Shown piece after piece: positions 12,101-20,965 of a DNA stretch of 64,000 nt (position 1 is the stretch's first letter; each line of letters begins with the position of its first letter). The DNA is taken from contig OV884056.1 of assembly GCA_930367215.1 (NCBI GenBank), forward strand, positions 41,416,308 through 41,480,307. Reading direction: 5' to 3'. The notes beneath the pieces are model-generated. The model searched no databases and had not been told where the DNA came from. It saw only the letters and a program-made list of their open reading frames with translations. Source of the stretch: Pollenia angustigena (Eukaryota > Arthropoda > Insecta > Diptera > Polleniidae). A program made the position numbers and the translations under genes.

Positions 12101-15100
12101 GCCCGACGCCGGGTTAAAAGAAAATAGAAAAAAACTCGGCGTTAATTGCATAGATCTAACATAGCGTTTACATTTGCCAGTACTGGCAAGACAGTAGCAA
12201 TTCATTCAAACTTTTTCACTAATAAATACATAAACACTTACAGCTATTTTGTTTTTGCATTGTTTTGCCAACTAATATGTATGTATATGCCTACTGTCTT
12301 GCCAGTACTGGCAAATGTAAACGCTGTGTTAATGCGGTCTATGGTCTATATCTTTCAATTTATGTCATCGAAATTTTTACAAAATAAATACATACATATG
12401 TATGTACATAATGTAGATATTTCAAAACATTATGTTATGATATTTGTTATAAAAGTTTTTTTCACTTAACAGTTATTGGGCAAAAACAAATACGAAAAAA
12501 GCAAGACCACTTCATTGTTCAGCCGTTAACTTTCTTTTAAAAAGTTTAATTGATTTACTTAACTTTTTTAAATGCTAAAAATAGAATTAAAAAATTTTAA
12601 CTTAATATATAGATTACACATCTAAGGATTACCCGATTAGCCTACCGTTGCGCCCTTATCGAATTTTTTGTTCACTCTTACAAAAAATAAACTATTAATG
12701 AAACACGTGGTAAATAAAAAGCTGAGGGGCTTGTCTTCTTTTAGTTACGTATGGTCAAGGTACATACGTACATACATATTCTTAATTTAATGAGCACATT
12801 TCGTTTATATGTGTATGTAAGTATGTATGTTATTTTGTTTATATGTAATACATATACATAATAAGATAATTAAAAAAAAAACAGTTGCCAGTCGCACATG
12901 TTAGCAAAATAATAATTATACATAAAAATGTATGTGGGTGTTTCTACGTTAATAGGTACTATCGACGGCTGCATTAAAAAATCATATATAATTTTTAAAT
13001 TTGCGGAAATATCAAACGCGTTTAATAATAAATACAGTATACTTTTTTACCAATAAATTGCAATACCTAAATTACTTTAGTTTAGTCATAACTTCATGTT
13101 TACCTAGAAAAAAGCCCTGGCCTGTCCCTTTAGTATTCTGTAACAAAATATTTGAAATTTACCACATTACTAATTCATAAAATATTTAATCGTTAGTTAT
13201 TACATAAAGTAGTTTAAATAACAATGGTAATCATTTAAAAAAACTTTCAAAATACTTTCAAATTTTATTGAAAAAAATTACATATTTTTTGTCCCTCGTA
13301 TTTTAAGTCTCTTCCCTGCACATTTTTCGATCGTTTAAAAATGCCGCTAAAATGCGTTGACGCTGCAAATTTAAATAGCAGAATATTTGATTTGAAGTGA
13401 ATTTAACAATAAAAGTCGCGCGAGCCACTAGCGTGTTCCTATTGGGCCAATAATCCGACCAAAACACTCGGGTTGCTCGCACGTGTCAGTGATTAATGTA
13501 TCTCCACTGGAGAGTTTTATTCACTTGTTATTTGTGGTTTAAGTTTGTTTATAATATTGATTTATTTTAATTTCAGTATAATTTACTGTGTTAGTTTGAT
13601 TTTTCGTTACAATACATATTTTTCCGATTATGCTAGTTTTTTTAGGAAAACATCTCTCCCCTGCCGTATTTCCCCTGCTTCATCAGATGCCAGGGTAAAG
13701 ATTTTGCGTCCAGGGTAGATAAGGAATTGAGATATTAATTCTTTCTTAGTATTTTACGTTAAACCAACACATTTCCACTATATACGTTATACGTGTTTTA
13801 ACGCTTCAAAAATGTATGTATACCTTATTTAATGTGAATTTTGGTTTAAGTTAGTTTTATACTACTAACATACATATGTTGCATTATACAATAATAGAAG
13901 GTAGTCAAGTTCTTTCTTTAGTTGCCATATTAACGTTCTGACACTCAAGATTTATACAAAATCGTGCTAACCAACTTTTTAATCAAATCCAATATTCGTT
14001 TTTTATTTTTTATGCACTGGCAACAAAATTGCAAGACCTTTACCTAAATTAAGTAAAATTCACGTGGAATTACCACGAAGCCGGTCACGGCAAGGGCGCG
14101 CCTGATGGAGTAGGTGCGACGTGCAAAAGGACTACTGATAGACTTTTTGGAGCTGGGAATGACAATTCATCGCTGTCCAAATGTAATTGATGACGAAGAC
14201 ATTTTAAAGAAAGAAGAGGGACTTAATAAAAAAAGTTCTAGAAGCTTCTCAGCCACTATGAAGGTCCAACAAATTACTGGATGCCCCAATAAATTGACAA
14301 TGAAGAGCTTAAGCTGTTTCTGTGATCTTGAAGTATACAATCATTTTGTGGTCTGCACATTGGATTTTGCTTTCATGAAAACCAAACCGCGCCTTAATGT
14401 TGATTATGTATATGGGCCTGAAAGAGAATCTTAAGACAAACCACTAATAAAGTATCTTCTCAGTATTGTTCTCAAGCAGCTACCGAGAAGGCATGCCAGC
14501 TTGTAAACGAAGGAAATGAAATAATTAGCTTTTTTTCGACTACGTTTATGTAAGCAGATGTTTAGAATTTTTGTTTTTAAGTAACATAAAAAAATACTCT
14601 ATGGAGTTATCCAAATTTTTTTTTTGTTTTAAACTATCATCAAATATTGAATAATTAAAGTTGATTCTTACGAAAATAAGGTTTGTTTTCAATTTATCCT
14701 TCCGCTTAAAGTAAGGTATCTTATCCTGGTCGTCATGTCTTTACCCTGTGTAGAGTATCTCCCCTGGTTATTTGAAATACCGGAAAAAGTAGATAACTTG
14801 ACTGGCCATTATTAAACATGCATTCAAACTTCCTGATTAATTACGATTATATTGAAAAAAAATCATAATTTTAAATATTTTTATTACGCCGCCATTCATA
14901 ATATCAGGTAACCTCTTATCGTAGAATGACCCATATACCTATGTATATCGCCACCAAATAGAAATTCGAAATTGAGTTTTTCATTGATTTTTGTTCGTTT
15001 TATACAACTATGTATAAAATTTGAAAAAATTACCAGCGTCAAATTCATATCATACCATGCGTTTTTTTTATTAACACAATTACAAAAATGTGAGTTTGAT

Positions 15101-18100
15101 GAGCCAGTTTCATATATGGCCATGCCGCATAAAATGTGCGGCCGCTTCACCCATGTTGTCCGGACAAAAACTCTAATGGGTGAATTTCATTGAAAATTTT
15201 AAAAGCATTTGCGACAGTTTTTTTTTGTTCAACCACTACCATATTAATAATAACCAAAATAAAGGTTTGTCAAATTGGAGCTATCAATCGATCATTTAGT
15301 ATGATACCGATTGTGTGGGAGTTAAAAGTTTTCCCATCTGTTGGAGTTAAAAGTTTTTCCATCTAAAAACACTTGACGACCTTTTTTGTAAGATTAATTT
15401 GATATTGACGACTTGGAAAATAAATTTTGTCGATTTTGACGATTTTCTAAAATTTTATTTGGAATGTACTACATATCGCACTGGTTCTTATAACTCAAAA
15501 TTTTTTAATTTTCACTTTTTGCAAGAAATCGATGTACATTAATCGTTTTCTCTACTCTTTCGCAAAAAAAAAAAAAAGTTGTCAACTAAAGAGAAATATT
15601 ATAAGTTGTCCCAAAATGTAAGCTGAATTCATATCAGTTTTGTTTTAACTAAAGAGAAATATTTTAAGTTATGCTAGTGTTTATGTCACAACGATTTACT
15701 TTGATGATGTTCTATTTTATGTTGTCTCTTTAAAATTGTTATGGGTAAGTTTATTGTGCTGTTACACAGCGTTTACATTTGCCAGTACTGGCAAGACAGT
15801 AAGCATATACATATTAGTTGGCAAAACAATGCAAAAACAAAATAGCTGTAAAAGTGTTTATGTATTAGTGAAAAAGTTTGAATGAATTGCTACTGTCTTG
15901 CCAGTACTGGCAAATGTAAACGCTATGTTATATTTCGTTTTGTTTCAATACTTATGAAATGATACAACTATAGTTATATATATATATAAATGAACAATTT
16001 TCACATAAAGGGGAACAACTCAAAAAACTTGTTATTTTTCGATAATCGCTGAAAAAAAATTACAAAAACAGCTACCGTTGTATATTTCTTACTCGTTTTA
16101 CTTTACAATCCCATATTTGTTTCCAACTTTCATTGTAATTTTAAAAAAAAGTTTTTTTTTTCAGTGGAAAAATTAAAATCAAAAGTGTTTAAAAGTACAT
16201 ATATTTTTTTTTTTTTGCTTCCACTGTATGACACATCATTTGATATCAACCAAAGTAAATTTATTTATAAATATACTTTGCTATCAACCAAATACTGTCA
16301 AAGTGCGTACGTTTTTGTAAATTTATGAAAATGTTTATGAAACGTAATCATAAATTAACATATTATGTAGGTATGTATTAATAAAATATTTTTGTAGTTT
16401 TACTTAATTGCATTCGGTTTATATGTAGAGAACTGCTTCTAAATGCTCTTATCATTTTGCTAATGAAAAGGTAACAGGAAATATAGTTGCAATGATTGGT
16501 TAAATAAAATCAGGCGATAATAATTTCTAACAAACTAATATACATATCGTCAGCTGATTATTGTTTTGACCTACTAGGCATTTTAAAAAAAAATTGAGTT
16601 AGGTATGGGATATATACATATATTTTGAATACCCTCTGTCTGAATCGAAAACCTGTTTCACGAAAATGTTTATGGTTTCTGAGATATTAAGCATTAGTTT
16701 TGCTCCATATCAACTATTTTAAAGTTTATTAAATATTGTTTTGCTCAACACGTCACTGTTTGGCGAATGCAGTAAATTTCTCATTCAAAAACGTCAAAAA
16801 TACATTTCACTCTTGCTTTGCTTCATTGCCGTAAGAAAAAAACTTTAGAATAATTGATATGGGGTACGTTCGTAAATGCATCACTGCGCTGCATCAGAAA
16901 AGCAAACTTTTTTTAATGGCGATAAAAAAACTTTTATTATTGTGTGACAATTAATCTTGAAATCACTGATGCAGCGCAGTGATGCATTTGCGAATGCACA
17001 TGGAGCAAAAATAATGCTTAGTATCCAGGGCTGTAGAGTCAGGGTTGTAGAGTCGGAGTTGAGGTTTTTGTACCGGAGTCGGAGTCGAAGTACATACCTA
17101 CTTATCAAAAACTCGCGACTTGACTCCCAAATATTTCTACTTTTCTTATGTAAATATGTAACTACATTTAAGCTTAATGCGGCACTTGTTAGAATTAAAA
17201 TAGGATTTGAAATTTTTACAGAATTATTCTTGCTTTACCTATTGAACCATTTAAAAAAAAAGAGTTTAAAGACAAATTAGGACCAGTCTCATATACATTT
17301 AGCATCAAGGTTAGTGTCGGAGTTGGAGTCGTGCTTAAATTTCAGCGTTTGAAGTCGGAGTTGGAACTATGTTTTGACGACTATATAGCCCTGTTAAATT
17401 CAGAAAGGGGGTGGGTAATTAAAACATATACTATACCCCATTATTAACTCATTTTTTTATAAATGGTCGGTAGGTCAAACCAATAATGAGCTGACGAATA
17501 TGTAATTCAAATTTACAACTCGTTATATGAAAGTATGAATTTGATTTAATGCTAGGTATGTAAATACTTTTTATAAATTTAAAAAATAACAAATAAACGC
17601 AGTTATATACATATGTATGTATGTACATAAGTAAGTACATGCATATGTACATATCGCACTAGATCAAAATTTAAAAACTTTCAGTAGCAGCAAAACAATT
17701 TTTAATTTAATATTAAAGGCATTTGAAAAAGAATTTGGCAAATGTGCACTTTACGGGGCGTACGAAAAAAAAAATAAAAAATTTGACCCCCTCTGGAATA
17801 AAAAAAGAAAAAAATCAAAATTAAAATTTAAGGGGGCTGAGGCCCCTGGGACCCCATGGATCAAAAAAAGCGGCCCGCCCACTTAGTGGTATGTGTTGGT
17901 ACTCAAATTAAAGGTAATTGTGTAAAAAATACGAAATTAATAAAATTTAGGTCGAGCGGGACTTCTGGGTCCCTCTGAGGGCTAAAATATAGCCCCTCGC
18001 ACCCTTATAACTATGTGTGGGTACTCGAATGAAAGGTATTTTGCTTACGATTGTATTGTTTAAGGGAATAGCAACGTAGACAAACAATTTGTTATAAAAA

Positions 18101-19810
18101 TCGCGGGATTTTTTTTTTTTTTTTTTTGTAACTAAAGATTTTCTGTATAGCCGGCCTTCGGCAGGGCGCAAAGATTTTTTCCTGTATGGTATAACAAAGA
18201 CCGGCTTCGCTAACTTAAGCTTTTCTCTATAGCCGGCCTTCGGCCGGGCGCAAGGATTTTCTCCTCTATGGTATAACAAAGACCGGCTTCGCTAACTAAA
18301 GCTTTTCTGTATAGCCGGCCTTCGGTCGGGCGCAAGGATTTTCTCCTCTATGGTATAACAAAGACCGGCTTCGCTAACTAAAGCTTCTCTGTATAGCCGG
18401 CCTTCGGCCGGGCGCAAGGATTTTCTCCTCTATTGTATAACAAAGACCGGCTTCGCTAACTAAAACTTATCTGAATATAAAAGATACATAAATTAACCTA
18501 GAGAGGAAAATATTAAACGAATACAAAAACAACATATTTGCAATCGTGAGCAAATTACCTTTAATTTGAGTACCCACACAGATATACATGTGTTATGGGG
18601 GGCACTTTTTTTGCCCCAGAGGGCCCTAGAAGAGCCGCCGACCGAAAATTTTATTATTTTTGTTTTTGTTGTACAATTACCTTTAATTTGAGTACCCACA
18701 CATACCATTTAGTGGGCGGGGCGGTTTTTTGGACCCAGGGGTCCCCACGGGCCTCAGCCCCCTTAAATATTAATTTTGGTATTTTTTTTTTAATTCTGGA
18801 TCGGGTGGCATATTTTTTATATTTTTTTTTTTTCGTACGCCCCGTAAAGTGCACTTCAGCCAAGAATTTTTAAGCCAACCGCTTATTACCAAAAAGTAGA
18901 CAAAATAGAACGATATTTTTAAAGCGGTTTAGTATGAATACCTACATATGTATGAAGTGTAAATTTTTGGCAAAAAGTGAAAAAATAAAAATTGTGTGTT
19001 AATACCCCATTTTTATACCTACAAGTTCGATATGTATTTTTTGTTTTAATAAAAACAAGAGTACCTAAGTATGTATGGATATATTTGTTCTTTTTGGGAA
19101 GAAGGTACATAACACAAAACAAATTACTAAACATTTTCCTTTCTCAAACACACTAAACTTAACAACCAACCATTTTTTTTTAAGTAAAAAAACGAGTAAA
19201 CAGTTTTTTGCAAGTAATGCTGAACAAGGTCGCGAAAGGTCATTAAATACTTAAAAAAAATGTTAAATTACTTTAATCCTTATCAGTGTTTGAGGTTCAT
19301 AAAAAAACTGCCAACTAAATATATTTGTTTATTGGAATGTAGGGTAAAATATTCTCTATAGAATTTTGCAACGCATAAAACACGTGGTTTGAGTGGTTCG
19401 CCTTAAAAGCAAAATTTTAAAACACATTTTTAAAAAATGAAATGTAAATGCGTTAAATTTCAATGCCATTGGTGTAACTTAAAGGTTAAACAACTTTTTC
19501 TGTCTCTCTTAAATATTAAAAATACTACAGAATTAATTCGCATTTACAAGTAATTTTATGTACTACAATGTATTTATATACATATGTACATAAGTATGTA
19601 TGTACTATACATATATAACCTTTAATAAAATACACATGCACATACATACATCATGCATAAGTACATTTTTTATTTTTTTGCAAAAAATAACACATTCTAA
19701 ACTCACCCAGATTTGGAGGCTTGTGTGGAGTTTATAGAATCTATACGCAAACGATGGGCAATATCCTTCAATTCTTGGACAGCTTTAGCTTCTGGTTTGT
19801 GGTAAGACAT
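790..19810 (-). CDS. Tkt: Transketolase, four coding exons
   Basis: Thiamine-diphosphate enzyme of the non-oxidative pentose phosphate pathway; it moves two-carbon ketol units between sugar phosphates in the cytosol. Exons on the minus strand are 19707-19810, 2783-3118, 1047-2318 and 790-967, totalling 1890 nt (629 aa plus stop), normal for animal transketolases. All junctions keep frame: S-G|HPT, ADY-R|TYV and HY-R|QGG. Seen in the protein: an SGHPTS motif with His36, the diphosphate-binding segment GDGESAEGS (from Gly153) ending at Asn184 of IFDVN, the catalytic Glu373 in FIAEQN, and a C-terminal transketolase domain. The start is the ATG at 19808-19810 (MSYHKPEAK). Intron 1 is about 16.6 kb and packed with transposons; introns 2 and 3 are about 464 and 79 bp. 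An Inr-like TCAGTAC lies at 19894-19900 on the minus strand. The frame is intact and the gene looks functional. Confidence 0.95.
1047..2318 (-). CDS. Tkt: Transketolase coding exon 3 (TPP and pyrimidine-binding domains)
   Basis: Acceptor AG at 2319-2320; donor GTAAGT at 1041-1046. This 1272-nt exon carries most of the enzyme: GDGESAEGS, the IFDVN asparagine, a Pro/Ser-rich linker (about residues 286-302), the catalytic Glu in IAEQN, and the sugar-phosphate segment around [14 protein letters not shown]. The frame is fully open. Confidence 0.95.
2356..2561. mobile_element. CAGGGGTGT-type MITE in transketolase intron 2
   Basis: The outer 40 or so bases at each end are inverted repeats: the right end reads CAGGGGTGTGCTGGCAAACG inward, and the left is a slightly decayed version sharing the ATAAAACGCAAGAATTT block. 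A related copy lies at 42270-42489. The CAGGG start is hAT-like, but no exact 8-bp target duplication is visible. There is no coding capacity. Confidence 0.7.
2783..3118 (-). CDS. Tkt: Transketolase coding exon 2
   Basis: Acceptor AG at 3119-3120; donor GTAAGT at 2777-2782. It encodes residues 35-147, including [17 protein letters not shown], the SKGHAAP segment and the [14 protein letters not shown] segment, all characteristic of the N-terminal TPP domain. The next exon restores Arg at the junction. Confidence 0.94.
3260..4030. repeat. Degenerate repeat with internal duplication, Helitron-like right end
   Basis: Two diverged units, around 3610-3760 and 3840-3980, share the blocks GATTTTTTCTTTAAAA and ATCGCCATGGTCCAAC and end in an AGAAAACG...ATCGAT segment. 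The right edge GCGAAGCCGGGGCGG...CAGCTAGT has a GC-rich stem followed by CTAG and T, which fits a Helitron 3' end. A long open frame over 3613-4032 follows the repeat and resembles no protein. The 5' edge is not defined. Confidence 0.4.
4031..5103. other. Intronic sequence, mostly unassigned
   Basis: AT-rich transketolase intron 1 sequence without a gene. At about 4795-4890 there is an inverted fragment of repeat family B (GCGCACAAGGTTGACATGG, CAGACGGACGGATAAACATCG). Nothing else recognised. Confidence 0.5.
5112..8108 (+). mobile_element. hAT-superfamily transposon, element 1
   Basis: The left end CAGGGATGTCA (5112) and the right end TGACATCACTG (8108) are inverted repeats matching at 10 of 11 positions. 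GTATACAG abuts both ends (5104-5111 and 8109-8116): an 8-bp target-site duplication, as expected for hAT. The element carries a broken hAT transposase (6119-7490), subterminal AGGCCT motifs at both ends, and two copies of the palindrome TTGCACAATTGTGCAA (5128-5143, 5433-5448). It lies in transketolase intron 1, opposite to transcription. It is directly followed by a second hAT element sharing the middle target copy. Confidence 0.88.
6119..7490 (+). pseudogene. hAT transposase (ZBED-like), frameshifted
   Basis: Translated segments show [51 protein letters not shown] and the C-terminal CEQIFSDL...SKQRNKL dimerisation segment. This matches hAT transposases of the group that also gave vertebrate ZBED/FAM200-like genes. 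The frame breaks at a G run near 6649-6654 (the upstream frame stops at 6658), resumes around 6660-6720, and shifts again near 7350 before the hAT C-terminus, which ends at about 7490. No N-terminal BED zinc finger was seen. It could not encode an active transposase as it stands. Confidence 0.85.
8228..8872 (+). pseudogene. hAT transposase fragment, plus-strand arm
   Basis: Encodes [40 protein letters not shown] and [16 protein letters not shown], then a stop at about 8757 and a shifted continuation ([20 protein letters not shown]) to about 8870. N- and C-terminal parts are missing. It is nearly identical over about 0.5 kb to the minus-strand arm at 9121-9640. Confidence 0.85.
8233..9640. repeat. 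Long inverted repeat, about 0.5-kb arms
   Basis: Arms 8233-8747 and 9121-9640 are reverse complements with only about a dozen differences noticed by eye; the spacer is about 373 bp. Transketolase pre-mRNA crosses the whole structure, so it would form a long intronic double-stranded hairpin. Confidence 0.88.
8841..9863 (-). pseudogene. hAT transposase, internally deleted, minus strand
   Basis: The frame opens with [18 protein letters not shown] and runs through [39 protein letters not shown] and [19 protein letters not shown]. It then breaks in a TTTAGATTAGATTAGATTT-like simple stretch (about 9085-9122). Beyond it, in another frame, is the C-terminal dimerisation piece ([20 protein letters not shown], 8841-9053). 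The segment between the RWLSRG block and the C-terminus is deleted. Confidence 0.85.
10071..11060. other. Intronic AT-rich stretch
   Basis: Transketolase intron 1 sequence. A plus-strand open frame at 10222-10500 (92 codons) resembles nothing I know and has a local composition like its surroundings. Repeats of a TTGTGATTTTAAAATCACAA-like motif occur between 10800 and 11040. No gene is supported. Confidence 0.4.
11062..11316. mobile_element. Short inverted-repeat element (MITE)
   Basis: The left end ATATCTGTGACATTTTGACA continues into AAACATCTTAAGTC; its reverse complement is at 11283-11316 (GACTTAAGATGTTTTGTC...CACAGATAT) with one or two mismatches. About 34-bp arms, AT-rich centre, no coding content. 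Target duplication not evident. Confidence 0.7.
11480..12113. mobile_element. piggyBac-like non-autonomous element
   Basis: The element starts CCCGGCGTC immediately after TTAA (11476-11479) and ends GACGCCGGG immediately before TTAA (12114-12117). The perfect 9-bp TIR beginning CCC and the TTAA target are the signature of the piggyBac superfamily. At 634 bp with no transposase remnant it is a MITE. GGGTCATTGTGACCC near the left end and GGGTCATATTTACCC near the right are subterminal repeats. Confidence 0.78.
12159..12331. mobile_element. Palindromic MITE, copy 1
   Basis: About 37-bp inverted ends of the form CATAGCGTTTACATTTGCCA, then GTACTGGCAAGACAGTA, surround an AT-rich core. TA lies next to both ends, consistent with a Tc1/mariner-type TA target. 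A second, inverted copy is at 15763-15930 in the same intron. Confidence 0.82.
12332..13690. other. Intronic AT-rich stretch
   Basis: Poly-A/T tracts and CATA/CATG microsatellite-like sequence (about 12770-12860). A more GC-rich patch at 13415-13485 (GCGCGAGCCACTAGCG...GGGTTGCTCGCACGTG) is unassigned and may be part of the flanking TIR element. No gene seen. Confidence 0.4.
13691..14748. mobile_element. TIR DNA element carrying an unknown protein fragment
   Basis: The left end CAGGGTAAAGATTTTGCGTC is mirrored at the right end (14715-14748, reading inward CAGGGTAAAGACATGACGAC); both continue into CCAGG-T/A-TA-GATAAG-like sequence. The true ends may lie further out, since CAGGGGAGA-like repeats continue outside both. 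The interior holds the degenerate coding fragment at 14052-14434. Superfamily not assigned. Confidence 0.55.
14052..14434 (+). pseudogene. Fragment of an unrecognised, probably element-borne protein
   Basis: In one frame 14052-14180 reads [20 protein letters not shown] followed by KRTTDRL, then hits a stop. In the adjacent frame 14114-14434 stays open and ends with [15 protein letters not shown]. The [12 protein letters not shown] block, as far as I recall, resembles a segment of uncharacterised insect proteins linked to transposons. The frame change near 14150-14180 and the lack of a start mark it as a broken remnant. Function unknown. Confidence 0.45.
14749..15762. other. Intronic AT-rich stretch
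   Basis: Transketolase intron 1. Includes a short tandem duplication of TTGGAGTTAAAAGTTTT-like sequence at about 15327-15364. No gene or clear element. Confidence 0.4.
15763..15930. mobile_element. Palindromic MITE, copy 2 (inverted)
   Basis: Same family as 12159-12331, opposite orientation: the unique core reads as the reverse complement of copy 1. Both ends contain TTTGCCAGTACTGGCAAGAC. TA flanks both ends. Confidence 0.82.
15931..16861. other. Intronic AT-rich stretch
   Basis: No gene seen. Contains poly-A/T runs, a TATATATATA stretch near 15975 and unassigned AT-rich sequence. Confidence 0.4.
16862..17002. mobile_element. Short MITE with GGTACGTTCGTAAATGC ends
   Basis: A 141-bp near-palindrome: the left arm GTACGTTCGTAAATGCATCA then CTGCGCTGCATCAG is mirrored at 16967-17002. 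A larger relative with the same outer sequence lies at 54462-54970. Confidence 0.75.
17003..17743. other. Intronic stretch with GGAGTCGGAGT-like repeats
   Basis: Around 17030-17090 and 17310-17365 are degenerate GAGTCGGAGTTG repeats (microsatellite-like, period about 6). The rest is AT-rich with CATATGTA-type microsatellite at 17605-17655. No gene. Confidence 0.4.
17744..18854. mobile_element. Fold-back element with long inverted arms
   Basis: The ends are perfect inverted repeats (GTGCACTTTACGGGGCGTAC). The arms stay recognisably inverted for about 310 bp each (17744-18053 and 18540-18854), including GGGGGCTGAGGCCCC-like and TGTGGGTACTCAAATTAAAG blocks that occur twice per arm. The centre holds four 82-bp tandem units. 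No transposase and no clear target duplication. The structure is that of a fold-back (FB-like) transposon. Confidence 0.8.
18148..18475. repeat. Tandem array, 4 units of 82 bp
   Basis: The block CCGGCCTTCGG starts at 18151, 18233, 18315 and 18397: an exact 82-bp period. Each unit holds a CGGCCTTCGGCCG hairpin, a GGTATAACAAAGACCGGC block and TTCGCTAACTAAAGC. Related diverged units lie at 23283-23840 and 25055-25150. Confidence 0.9.
18855..19706. other. 5' part of transketolase intron 1
   Basis: AT-rich, with ATACATATGTACATAAG microsatellite-like sequence at 19575-19660. Ends at the exon 1 donor. No gene or element recognised. Confidence 0.4.
19707..19810 (-). CDS. Tkt: Transketolase coding exon 1 (start)
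   Basis: Starts with ATG at 19808-19810 and encodes [20 protein letters not shown], continuing to QASKSG; donor GTGAGT at 19701-19706. Residues 1-34 match the N-terminal helix of animal transketolases, and the split Gly joins exon 2 in frame (S-G-H-P-T). Confidence 0.92.
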
Positions 19811-20194
19811 GATTGCGTTGTTTTTACTTCCACTGGAGTTTAAAACACTTAAAAAATTCAGTTAATTTAAATGAGAATGGAAACGTGCACTTTGTACTGA
19901 TTTATTTTTTTAAGTGTGTTTTTACTCTTTCCTGAGCTGTTTTGCTGTTGAACGGCCGGCTTTCGAAATCAAACTAACATTTTAATTTAATAAAATGCTA
20001 GTAGACGGCTAGTGATGATATTTTGAAGTGTTTATTTAATGATTAAAATGTGTATTTACAAAAAGTACCAAATAGGAATTAATTGTGCCCAAAATTTTAA
20101 CAAAACTTAAAAATTTGTTTCAATATTAGTTTATATTACATGATATAAAAAAAATTTGGCTTAAATCTAGTTAACCGACGCAGCTCTAAATAAA
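19811..20194 (-). promoter_or_regulatory. Transketolase 5' UTR and probable promoter
   Basis: Sequence upstream of the start codon on the minus strand. An Inr-like TCAGTAC at 19894-19900 lies about 85 nt upstream of the ATG; no TATA box is obvious. Position is inferred from the gene model only. Confidence 0.3.
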
Positions 20195-20965
20195 ACAAGT
20201 TAGAGTGCTTTATTCGAATCTTTGATGCCCTCCACCGACAGTTCGAATGTTTAAGGAGTAATAGCTGTATGATGTCTATTTATTATTATATTATCTTAAA
20301 CTGTGACGATTTGTTATTAATTATGGTTTTAGGCGACTAAGCTGTTTTTCGGTAGTAGGGTTTCTATGGGGCCTAGGGTAAATTATGTACCGATCTTCAC
20401 GAAATTTCACAGTATCATTTATAGTCCTATAAAACTGTGACGAGCCAAAATTTGTTACGATAGCGTTATTTTTTACGGCTTTAGGCGTACTAAACTGTTT
20501 GCCGGGAGTTGTGTTTCTATGGGACTTAGGGTAAATTATGAACGGATCTTCACGAAATTTAACAGCATGATTTCCAGCCAAATAAAACAAATTTTTGCAT
20601 CTCATTCCGTGCCTTGTTCCAGCATTTATGTTATTTTTTGTAACAAAATTATCATTTTTTTTAAGGTGGTGGTTCCACATTTTGATTCATAGCTCTGGTC
20701 CTACTAAACCGATTTTTCTGGATTTCAATCCCAAGCTGCCTAGGATAACTACAAGCAATTTGGCGCCAAGCTTGTTCATTTCTTTTAAGTGGTTACAAAG
20801 TGAGCGTGTTTTCAACAGACGGACAGACGGACATGGCTAAATCGACTTAGAATTACTCAAGGACCCAGAATATATATACTTTATGGGGTCTGAGATGAAT
20901 AATAAAAAAGTTTCACACGGAATGACAAACTTAATATACCCTCTTCACAACTAATTGTGGTGGAG
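20195..20965 (-). repeat. Family A interspersed repeat
   Basis: Bounded by AACAAGTTAGAGTGC (20195) and GGTGGAGGGTATAAAAACAAG (about 20950-20970, not all shown), with GCCCTCCACC near the left end. It contains tandem-like blocks encoding, on the minus strand, KFREDRYIIYPRPHRNPT-type peptides also found in the copy at 48893-50042. Related copies: 27109-28110, 40135-40990 and 62895-63235. Non-autonomous, class unknown. Confidence 0.7.

Noticed and set aside
18148..18475. Regular 82-bp repeats as a possible CRISPR array
   Set aside because: Units are contiguous with no variable spacers, inside a eukaryotic fold-back element.
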